NCBI GenBank assembly: GCA_946887385.1 | Contig: CAMPKU010000134.1 | Coordinates: forward strand, 1 to 11,932 | Length of the DNA: 11,932 bases | Direction: 5' to 3' | Source: an uncultured Gammaproteobacteria bacterium | GTDB lineage: Bacteria > Pseudomonadota > Gammaproteobacteria > Rariloculales > Rariloculaceae | In this document: positions 7,041 to 11,932 of the stretch, in pieces | Position numbering within the stretch: the stretch's first letter is position 1 | Layout of the letters: each line of letters starts with the position of its first letter | The notes under the pieces: model-generated | What the model saw: only the letters and a program-made list of their open reading frames with translations | What the model was told of the DNA's origin: nothing | Databases searched by the model: none | Position numbers and translations under genes: made by a program

Positions 7041-7057
7041 CGCAGCGCGCCGCTGCG
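7041..7057 (-). repeat. Inverted repeat in the leader of the alcohol dehydrogenase gene
   Basis: A perfect 7-bp stem (CGCAGCG / CGCTGCG) with a 3-nt loop sits just upstream of the Shine-Dalgarno region (7033-7038) on the minus strand. No U-run follows it, so it is not a terminator. It may stabilise or tune the mRNA between the two operon genes, or be chance in GC-rich DNA. Confidence 0.4.
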
Positions 7058-7079
7058 GCGCTTGTTCGTGTTCATGCTC

Positions 7080-7094
7080 GCCGAAACGTTCGGC
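7080..7094 (-). repeat. Second inverted repeat between the DUF6152 and alcohol dehydrogenase genes
   Basis: GCCGAA and TTCGGC form a 6-bp stem around ACG, 29 nt after the DUF6152 stop codon. There is no T-run after it on the minus strand, so full termination is not expected. With the hairpin at 7041-7057 it makes a two-hairpin spacer inside the presumed operon. Confidence 0.35.
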
Positions 7095-7123
7095 CGCTCA
7101 TCGATCCGCACGTTGCCTGATGG

Positions 7124-8419
7124 TTAGTCGAACCACTTCCAGAATTCCCACCACTCGGCTTGCTCTTCTTCCTCTGCCGGTGCGGCAGGCTGCGCAGGCG
7201 CTGCGGGCGCTGCGGCCGGGGCCGCCGCCGGGGCCGCCGCTGCGCCCTGCGGCCCTTGCGGGCCGATACCGCCCGAGTTCGCGTCGGGCGCTACGCCGTC
7301 GGCGGAGAAGTCGACGAACGTGAGCTCCGCGCACGCATCCGGCGAGTACGGGAGATCGGCCACGCCGATCGTGTCGCGACCCGTGTACTCATCCGTGAAA
7401 TAAACGGGATCGGTGGCCGTGTACTCGCGCGTGAGCGTCATTACGTTCGGATCGAGCGTGAAGCGCTCGACCACGTGGAGTTGCTCACTGTTCTTGATGG
7501 GCGGATTCAGGTAGCCCTCGGCAAAGCCCACGGTGTCGACGACGAGCACGTCGTTCTCCCAGCGGCCGATCGAGTGGCCGGCGCGGCTCGGCTCGATGTT
7601 GGCGGGGTGCTCGGCGTTCATGTGGATCGTGCGCGTTAGCCCAAGCTGGCCGTATTGCAGCGTGATCGTGTCGCCGCTTTGCGTGATGCGATTGACGGGG
7701 CCGTCGAACGTCCAGTCGAACAGGATGCTCGTGGTCTCGCAGCGCATGCGCGGATTGTCGGTGGTGCCGCCGCGGAACGCGTCGGCAGCCGCTCTGCCCG
7801 CCTCCGTGTACGTGACGCGCGCTCCGCCTCGCCCGCCGCCTCCGCCACCGCCCTGTGGCGCCGGCGCGGCGCCAGGCTCGAACTCCTCGACGCGGCTCAC
7901 CGGCACCAATGCGCCGCTACGGCCGCGCGGGTCCGTCATCACGACCTGCTCGGGCGCCCAGTCGCCTGTGATATTCGGCTCGCCGCTCGGCAAACGTGCC
8001 GCGCGCGGCGCGGCCGGTGCTGCGGCAGCGGGTTTCGAGAGCTGCGCGTAGCGATCGGCTGTGGTGCCGTCGGCGAACACCACGGTGTGCACGTAGCATG
8101 AGTTCACGTCGAAACGATCGGGCGCGCCCTCGATCTTGATCGGCTCGCCGGCTATGAACATTTCGGCGGACCAGCCGGAGCGGCGCAGCACCGTGGCGGC
8201 GCGCATCTCGCAGCGCTTCGCGACTTTCGTGCCGTCGGCGTTGGTGGCCTCGAAGTAGACATACGCGTGGGGATTCACGAAGTCGATTTTCGTGATCGTG
8301 CCCTCCAGCGACACCTCGCGGCTTCGATCGAAGTTGCCGAAGCCGTGATGGGCGCTCGCGGTGCCGGCCGCGAGCACGGCCGCGCATGCGGCAGCTAGGC
8401 GCAAAGGCGTGACGTTCAT
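7124..8419 (-). CDS. Secreted two-domain DUF6152 protein with Trp-rich tail
   Basis: 431 aa. A Sec signal peptide ends after ASA23, leaving a mature HHGFGNFD N-terminus typical of DUF6152. Residues 24-128 are the DUF6152 domain (VNPHAYVYFE, 48-57; LRRSGW, 78-83; Cys70 and Cys108 may pair). An Ala/Pro linker and a Gly run (190-196) lead to a second beta-rich domain (about 200-372) with RCETTSILFDWTFDGPVNR (226-244), HSIGRWENDVLVVDTVGF (282-299) and LHVVERFTL (314-322), a domain otherwise common in secreted hypothetical proteins of soil bacteria. Then come an Ala/Pro linker (393-415), an acidic patch (EEEE) and the tail WWEFWKWFD (423-431). I chose the ATG at 8417-8419 for the signal peptide and a G-rich Shine-Dalgarno (GGGGGG) 4 nt upstream; the frame is open for 53 more codons with no support. 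Biochemical function is unknown. It is upstream of, and probably cotranscribed with, the alcohol dehydrogenase. Confidence 0.82.
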   Translation of the reverse strand: MNVTPLRLAAACAAVLAAGTASAHHGFGNFDRSREVSLEGTITKIDFVNPHAYVYFEATNADGTKVAKRCEMRAATVLRRSGWSAEMFIAGEPIKIEGAPDRFDVNSCYVHTVVFADGTTADRYAQLSKPAAAAPAAPRAARLPSGEPNITGDWAPEQVVMTDPRGRSGALVPVSRVEEFEPGAAPAPQGGGGGGGRGGARVTYTEAGRAAADAFRGGTTDNPRMRCETTSILFDWTFDGPVNRITQSGDTITLQYGQLGLTRTIHMNAEHPANIEPSRAGHSIGRWENDVLVVDTVGFAEGYLNPPIKNSEQLHVVERFTLDPNVMTLTREYTATDPVYFTDEYTGRDTIGVADLPYSPDACAELTFVDFSADGVAPDANSGGIGPQGPQGAAAAPAAAPAAAPAAPAQPAAPAEEEEQAEWWEFWKWFD

Positions 8420-8519
8420 GATCCCCCCAGCGAATTCAAACGCTTCGGCTATTAATCCCCAACTAAAGGCTCGACTGCAACTGGAGACGGCACTGGCCCC
8501 AAGACCGTTGCCGCGCGGT

Positions 8520-8551
8520 TTGAGCACGCTTATCATGAGCATGCTTATTAT
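8520..8551 (+). promoter_or_regulatory. Putative marR promoter overlapped by a tandem operator
   Basis: TATTAT at 8546-8551 is 5 of 6 to the -10 consensus, with TTGAGC at 8520-8525 (4 of 6) upstream but a long 20-nt spacer. Transcription would begin about 8 nt before the ATG, giving a very short leader, and only a weak GAGAG precedes the start. The direct repeats at 8521-8550 cover the whole element, as expected for a MarR protein that represses its own operon. Confidence 0.45.
8521..8550 (+). repeat. Two tandem 15-bp direct repeats, candidate MarR operator
   Basis: TGAGCACGCTTATCA (8521-8535) is followed without a gap by TGAGCATGCTTATTA (8536-8550); they differ at two positions, both C to T. 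Each unit also contains a near-palindrome (TGAGCATGCTTA against TAAGCATGCTCA), the symmetry that a MarR dimer reads. The tract lies 15 nt before marR and may also affect the divergent DUF6152 gene. Confidence 0.6.
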
Positions 8552-8565
8552 CCCTGAGAGCCAGA

Positions 8566-9084
8566 ATGCCGCCCGCACCCTTCACCGATCGAACACTAGG
8601 CTTTCTCGTGGCCGACATCGCCCGGCTGCTGAGACGCAGCATGGACCGGCGTCTTCAATCGCTCGGCCTCACCCAGGCTCAATGGCGCGCCATCGTGCAC
8701 TTGTCGCGCCGCGAAGGAATGACGCAGGCGGCCTTGGCGGAAAGCCTCGAGGTTCAACCGATCACGCTCACGCGTCTCATCGACCGCATGCAGCACGCGG
8801 GCTGGGTCGAGCGCCGGCCGCATCCGCTCGATCGCCGCGCCGTGCAGCTCTATCTCACGCCGCAATCGCAGCCGCTCCTCCAAGAGATGCACGCACGGGC
8901 GGCCGACACGTTGAATGAAGCCACGCGCGGCATCGCGCCGCGCGCGCAGCGCGAGCTCAGCGCAACGCTCGAGCAGATCAAAGACAACCTGATCGCCGCC
9001 GAAGCGGCTGTCACGACCCATCCCACAGGAATTACGCGTCATGGCGGAAACAGAACCGGCAAGCCAGTCCGCGCCCGCGTCTAG
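8566..9084 (+). CDS. MarR family transcriptional regulator
   Basis: 172 aa, slightly longer than the usual 140-150. It is a dimeric winged-helix DNA-binding protein that normally represses efflux genes and is released by phenolic or lipophilic ligands. The N-terminal helix DRTLGFLVADIARLLRRSMD (8-27), the SLGLTQAQWRAIVHLSRREG segment (32-51), the helix-turn-helix with recognition helix QPITLTRLIDRMQHAG (64-79), and the wing VERRPHPLDRRAVQLYLT (81-98) with the conserved D-R-R (89-91) are all visible. The last ~20 residues (TTHPTGITRHGG onward) have no family match and arise where the frame runs 44 nt into emrA. The gene is first in a marR-emrA-emrB operon. The ATG at 8566 fits the start of the family; the Shine-Dalgarno is weak. 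Confidence 0.92.
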   Translation: MPPAPFTDRTLGFLVADIARLLRRSMDRRLQSLGLTQAQWRAIVHLSRREGMTQAALAESLEVQPITLTRLIDRMQHAGWVERRPHPLDRRAVQLYLTPQSQPLLQEMHARAADTLNEATRGIAPRAQRELSATLEQIKDNLIAAEAAVTTHPTGITRHGGNRTGKPVRARV

Positions 9085-10183
9085 CGGCACCCCACCCGTT
9101 CCGACTGCTGCGCCCCCGGCGACTCGGCGTTGGCTGCGGTCGACGCTACTGGTGTTCGGGCCCTTAGCGGCGCTCACCGTGGGCGCCTACATCTATTACA
9201 CGTCGGGGCGCATCGTCGAAACCGATAACGCCTACGTGAAAGCCGACGTGGGAATGGTCAGCGCGGAAGTGGCCGGCCCCATCGACGCCGTAAATGTGCG
9301 CGAGAACCAGCGCGTCGCTGCCGGCGACGTGCTCTTCACGATCGACGACCGCCCTTTCCGGGTGGCGCTCGCGCGCGGCGACGCGCAGCTCGCGGCCATC
9401 GACGATTTCGTGCAGAGCACGCGCGCCTCTTACGCCCAAGCGCTCGAGCAGCTCGCGCTCGCACGCACGAACGCAGCGTACGAGCAGCGCGAGCTCGACC
9501 GCCTCACGGCCCTCGTCGAACGCAAGTTGGCCTCGGAAGTGGATATCGACGAGCAACGGCACGAGCGCGACGTGGCGAATCAGGAGATTCAAGTCACCGA
9601 GCGCGCACTCGACCAGATTCGCGCGCGCTTGGGCGGTCAGCTCGACCGGCCCGTCACCGAGCAGGCCGCTTACCTGGCAGCGAAGTCGACGCGCGACGCG
9701 GCGGCGCTCGACCTAGAGCACACCGTTGTACGCGCACCGTTCGACGGCATTGCGAGCAAGGTGCCCACGCTCGGCCAGTACGTGCAGCCCGGTGCGCCGA
9801 TCATGACGATCGTGGCCGACCGCGGCATGTGGGTGGAAGCGAACTTCAAGGAAACCGATCTCACGCACGTCGCGGTCGGCCAGCCCGTCGACGTCCGCCT
9901 CGACACCTACCCGGGTCGCCACTGGCGCGGGCACGTGGACAGCATCAGCCAGGCGACCGGCGCGGAGTTCGCAGTGATCCCCGCGCAGAACGCGACGGGC
10001 AACTGGGTGAAGGTTACGCAGCGCATCCCCGTACGCATCGCGATCGAGACCGACGGCGACGACCTCGAGCTGCGTGCGGGCATGAGCGCGATCGTCGACA
10101 TCGACACCGGCCACGATCGCCCGGCACCTGGCTGGCTGCGGGCGTTGCTGCCCAGCAACCCTGCGTTCGCGGCAGACCGCTAA
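9041..10183 (+). CDS. emrA: HlyD-family efflux periplasmic adaptor (EmrA type)
   Basis: 380 aa, the usual EmrA length. It joins the EmrB inner-membrane transporter to a TolC-like outer-membrane channel to pump lipophilic drugs and uncouplers out of the cell. A short Pro/Ala-rich cytoplasmic tail (1-30) precedes one membrane segment (about 33-53). Then come the first lipoyl half and family signature (VETDNAYVKAD, 59-69), a coiled-coil hairpin (about 108-222), the second lipoyl half (VVRAPFDGIASKVPTLGQYV, 229-248), WVEANFKETDL (264-274), NATGNWVKVTQRIPVRI (317-333) and LRAGMSA (344-350). AGGAA at 9027-9031 lies 9 nt before the ATG. The start is inside marR, and emrB begins 7 nt after the stop. 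Confidence 0.94.
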   Translation: MAETEPASQSAPASSGTPPVPTAAPPATRRWLRSTLLVFGPLAALTVGAYIYYTSGRIVETDNAYVKADVGMVSAEVAGPIDAVNVRENQRVAAGDVLFTIDDRPFRVALARGDAQLAAIDDFVQSTRASYAQALEQLALARTNAAYEQRELDRLTALVERKLASEVDIDEQRHERDVANQEIQVTERALDQIRARLGGQLDRPVTEQAAYLAAKSTRDAAALDLEHTVVRAPFDGIASKVPTLGQYVQPGAPIMTIVADRGMWVEANFKETDLTHVAVGQPVDVRLDTYPGRHWRGHVDSISQATGAEFAVIPAQNATGNWVKVTQRIPVRIAIETDGDDLELRAGMSAIVDIDTGHDRPAPGWLRALLPSNPAFAADR

Positions 10184-10190
10184 GCCCGCG

Positions 10191-11708
10191 ATGAGCGCTA
10201 CGGCGAGCGGGGCCACGCCGCTGAATCGCGGCATGATCACCGTGTCGGTGATGCTGGCCACGGTGATGCAGGTGGTCGACACGACGATCGTCAACGTCGC
10301 CTTGCCGCACATGCAAGGCAGCATGGCGGCGACCCAAGATCAGATCGCGTGGGTGCTCACGTCGTACATCGTTGCGGCCGCGATCCTGACACCGGTGACG
10401 GGCGTGCTCGCCGACCGGATGGGCCGCAAGCGGCTGTTCTCCGCCGCCGTGATCGGCTTCACGCTGGCCTCCATGCTCTGCGGCGCGGCGTCCTCGCTTA
10501 CTCAGCTCGTCGTGTTCCGGGCACTGCAAGGCGCGCTAGGCGCGAGCTTGGTGCCGCTCTCGCAAGCCGTGCTGCTCGACACGTACCCGCGCGAGAAGCA
10601 CGGCTCGGCGATGGCCCTCTGGGGCATGGGCGTGATGGTCGGTCCGATCTTGGGCCCCACGCTCGGCGGTTACCTCACCGAGTACTACAGCTGGCGCTGG
10701 GCGTTCTACATCAATTTGCCCGTCGGCATGCTCGCGCTGCTCGGCATCGCGGCCTTCGTGCCGGACGCCCCACGCCGCGAAAAGCGCGGCTTCGATTTCT
10801 TCGGCTTTGCGCTGCTCTCGATCGCAATCGGCGCCCTGCAGCTCATGCTCGATCGCGGCAACGCGCTCGACTGGTTCTATTCGACCGAGGTAGTGCTCGA
10901 GGGGGCGACTGCGGCGCTCGCGTTCTACTTGTTCCTGTCGCACATGTTCACGGCCGACAAGCCGTTCATCGAGCCCGGCCTGTTCGCGGATCGCAACTTC
11001 GTTGCGGGACTGCTGCTGATGTTCACCGTGGGCGTGCTGCTGCTCGCGACGATGGCGCTGCTGCCGCCGTTTCTCCAGAACCTGCTCGGCTTCCCCGTGA
11101 TCACGGCCGGCTATGTGCTGGCGCCGCGCGGCATCGGCACGATGGCCGCGATGATGGTGGTCGGCAAGCTCGTCGGCAAAGTCGATACACGCGTGCTCGT
11201 GCTTGGCGGCCTGATCCTGATGGCATGGTCGCTGCACCGAATGACCGAATGGAGCATGGACGTCGGCACGGGCGAGATCATTTACACCGGAATCGTGCAA
11301 GGCATCGGGCTCGGCTTCATCTTCGTGCCGTTGAGCACGATCGCGTTCGCGACGCTCGCGCCGCGCTACCGCAACGAAGGCACCGCGATGTTCAGCTTGG
11401 TACGCAACGTGGGCAGCAGCGTGGGCATTTCGCTCGTGATGACGGTGCTCGGCCGCGAAGCGCAATCGAGCCACGCGGCGCTCAGCGAGAGCATCACGCC
11501 TTTCCGCGATGCATTCCTGGCGCCCGGCGTGCCGCGGATCTGGGATTGGTCCACGGAGATCGGCCGAGTGGCGCTCGACGCCGAAGTCTCGCGCCAGGCG
11601 CTGATGATCGCGTACCTCAACGACTTCCGTTTCATGATGTACTTATCGCTGCTCGCGGTGCCGCTGCTGTTGCTGCTGCGCTCGCCGCGCGCCGCGGGCG
11701 CGCGCTGA
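10191..11708 (+). CDS. emrB: DHA2-family multidrug efflux transporter (EmrB type)
   Basis: 505 aa, the normal EmrB length, with about 14 hydrophobic segments. It is a proton-driven inner-membrane antiporter of the major facilitator superfamily. Family motifs are clear: QVVDTTIVNVALP (27-39) with Asp30 in membrane segment 1, motif A GVLADRMGRKRLF (71-83), the VVFRALQGALGASLVPL region (107-123) and motif C GPILGPTLGGYLTE (151-164), then RNEGTAMFSLVRNVGSSVG near residues 395-415. It begins 7 nt after emrA with no good Shine-Dalgarno, so translation is probably coupled to emrA. No TolC-like gene lies immediately downstream; the next gene opens on the same strand after 171 nt. No intrinsic terminator with a T-run is visible after the stop. 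Confidence 0.95.
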   Translation: MSATASGATPLNRGMITVSVMLATVMQVVDTTIVNVALPHMQGSMAATQDQIAWVLTSYIVAAAILTPVTGVLADRMGRKRLFSAAVIGFTLASMLCGAASSLTQLVVFRALQGALGASLVPLSQAVLLDTYPREKHGSAMALWGMGVMVGPILGPTLGGYLTEYYSWRWAFYINLPVGMLALLGIAAFVPDAPRREKRGFDFFGFALLSIAIGALQLMLDRGNALDWFYSTEVVLEGATAALAFYLFLSHMFTADKPFIEPGLFADRNFVAGLLLMFTVGVLLLATMALLPPFLQNLLGFPVITAGYVLAPRGIGTMAAMMVVGKLVGKVDTRVLVLGGLILMAWSLHRMTEWSMDVGTGEIIYTGIVQGIGLGFIFVPLSTIAFATLAPRYRNEGTAMFSLVRNVGSSVGISLVMTVLGREAQSSHAALSESITPFRDAFLAPGVPRIWDWSTEIGRVALDAEVSRQALMIAYLNDFRFMMYLSLLAVPLLLLLRSPRAAGAR

Positions 11709-11709
11709 A

Positions 11710-11723
11710 GCGTCGATCGACGC
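11710..11723. repeat. Perfect 14-bp palindrome after emrB
   Basis: GCGTCGATCGACGC is its own reverse complement and lies 1 nt after the emrB stop. As RNA it gives at best a 5-bp stem with a 4-nt loop and has no following T-run, so it is not called a terminator. It could be a binding site or an mRNA 3' structure. Confidence 0.4.
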
Positions 11724-11813
11724 GCTGGACTAGGCATGGTGCGATCCGCTCAGTCCAATACGTTCGGAGCACAATGCGCCGCCTTGGGGCAGAAATAAAT
11801 ACACCATAAGTCA

Positions 11814-11842
11814 TTGCCTCCTTTGATATTTTAAGTAACAAT
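11814..11842 (+). promoter_or_regulatory. Possible promoter of the last gene
   Basis: The stretch about 11791-11850 is distinctly AT-rich against its surroundings. Within it TTGCCT (11814-11819, 4 of 6) and AACAAT (11837-11842, 4 of 6) are 17 nt apart. An alternative -35 is TTGATA (11823-11828) with a poor -10. Consensus matches are modest; the position and base composition are the better argument. Confidence 0.35.
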
Positions 11843-11861
11843 ACTGTACATCCACCCAGCT
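11842..11861 (+). promoter_or_regulatory. LexA (SOS) box-like site
   Basis: The site begins TACTGTAC and fits CTGT-N8-ACAG in 7 of 8 fixed positions (CTGT-N8-CCAG); the outer TA before CTGT also agrees with the proteobacterial consensus. It lies 18 nt before the ATG at 11880, over the expected transcription start, where a LexA repressor would block transcription. The right half is weaker than the left, and a match of this quality can occur by chance about once in such a window. Confidence 0.3.
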
Positions 11862-11869
11862 ATCAAACC

Positions 11870-11874
11870 GGAGG
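11870..11874 (+). promoter_or_regulatory. Shine-Dalgarno of the last gene
   Basis: GGAGG ends 5 nt before the ATG at 11880-11882. It is the best ribosome binding site in the window and is the main evidence that the gene cut by the right edge is real. Confidence 0.75.
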
Positions 11875-11879
11875 TTCCC

Positions 11880-11932
11880 ATGGCCTGCGCACACCCTCTT
11901 GATGGCGAAGCCAACCTCCGCCGCTGGCGCGA
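11880..11932 (+). CDS. Unrecognised protein, N-terminus only (cut by window edge)
   Basis: An ATG 5 nt after a perfect GGAGG opens a frame that reads MACAHPLDGEANLRRWR and stays open to the window end (17 full codons). I do not recognise the family. The start is not hydrophobic, so it is not a signal peptide and does not look like the outer-membrane partner of EmrAB. The AT-rich upstream region and LexA-like site suggest its own promoter. Its reality rests on the ribosome binding site and position, not on homology. Confidence 0.6.
   Translation, partial: MACAHPLDGEANLRRWR

Noticed and set aside
7175..7243. GC-rich repeat tract as a possible mobile or CRISPR-like repeat
   Set aside because: It encodes an Ala/Pro linker in the DUF6152 protein, is irregular at DNA level and has no spacer structure.
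7832..7852. Run of Gly codons as a slippage or frameshift site in the DUF6152 gene
   Set aside because: Frame and family motifs continue unbroken on both sides, so it is an in-frame glycine linker.
8420..8578. N-terminal extension of the DUF6152 protein up to 8578
   Set aside because: It would cross the marR promoter region and overlap marR, and would place 53 unrelated residues before a clear signal peptide.
11710..11723. Intrinsic terminator after emrB
   Set aside because: The palindrome is perfect but the hairpin would be short and no T-run follows it.
10349..11809. A 486-codon plus-strand frame overlapping emrB
   Set aside because: It is emrB read out of frame: Arg-rich, with no membrane segments and no ribosome binding site, whereas the emrB frame has all DHA2 motifs.
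1..11932. A new defence, toxin-antitoxin or phage-like system
   Set aside because: Every complete gene belongs to a known metabolic, repair, regulatory or transport family; there are no small paired genes, nucleases with unknown partners, integrases or att-like repeats.

Overview
The window reads as chromosomal DNA of a GC-rich (roughly two-thirds G+C by eye) Gram-negative proteobacterium. Pointers are a 2-methylcitrate synthase of the proteobacterial PrpC type, EmrA/EmrB-type inner-membrane efflux proteins under a MarR-type regulator, periplasmic PQQ-dependent dehydrogenases with Sec signal peptides, and two DUF6152 proteins. DUF6152 abundance suggests a gammaproteobacterium near Steroidobacteraceae, but that placement is inference. 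There are no tRNA or rRNA genes, transposases, CRISPR arrays or phage genes, and coding density is very high.

Layout. Positions 1-210 hold the end of a DUF6152 protein, followed by a textbook intrinsic terminator (235-271). prpC (302-1450, +) follows. It converges, with a 3-nt gap, on a minus-strand set of three genes read from right to left: a secreted PQQ-type sugar dehydrogenase (2732-3976), a SMUG1-type uracil-DNA glycosylase (1982-2713) and a cysteine-type glutathione peroxidase (1454-1951). A 132-bp divergent region with a good sigma70-like promoter separates that set from a MetE-C-like zinc methyltransferase (4109-5278, +). The methyltransferase converges, with a 4-nt gap, on a second minus-strand pair: a two-domain DUF6152 protein (7124-8419) and a PQQ-dependent alcohol dehydrogenase (5283-7025). 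Divergent from that pair is marR-emrA-emrB (8566-11708, +), with overlapping or nearly touching genes. A 171-bp, locally AT-rich region then leads to the first 17 codons of an unrecognised gene with a perfect Shine-Dalgarno sequence and a LexA-like site.

How the parts may work together. marR-emrAB is a self-contained regulated drug or toxicant efflux operon; its outer-membrane channel is not in the window. The two quinoproteins and both DUF6152 proteins are periplasmic and look like an oxidative catabolism module, but neither PQQ synthesis genes nor an electron-accepting cytochrome are present. PrpC condenses propionyl-CoA with oxaloacetate, but no prpB, prpD or acnD is beside it. SMUG1 and the peroxidase fit oxidative and base-damage defence.

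Most interesting points: a SMUG1 with the full set of vertebrate-type active-site motifs; a sugar dehydrogenase whose expected catalytic histidine appears to be serine; the tryptophan-rich tail of the long DUF6152 protein; a tandem 15-bp repeat over the marR promoter; and a LexA-like box before the last gene. I see no clear evidence of a wholly new multi-gene system.
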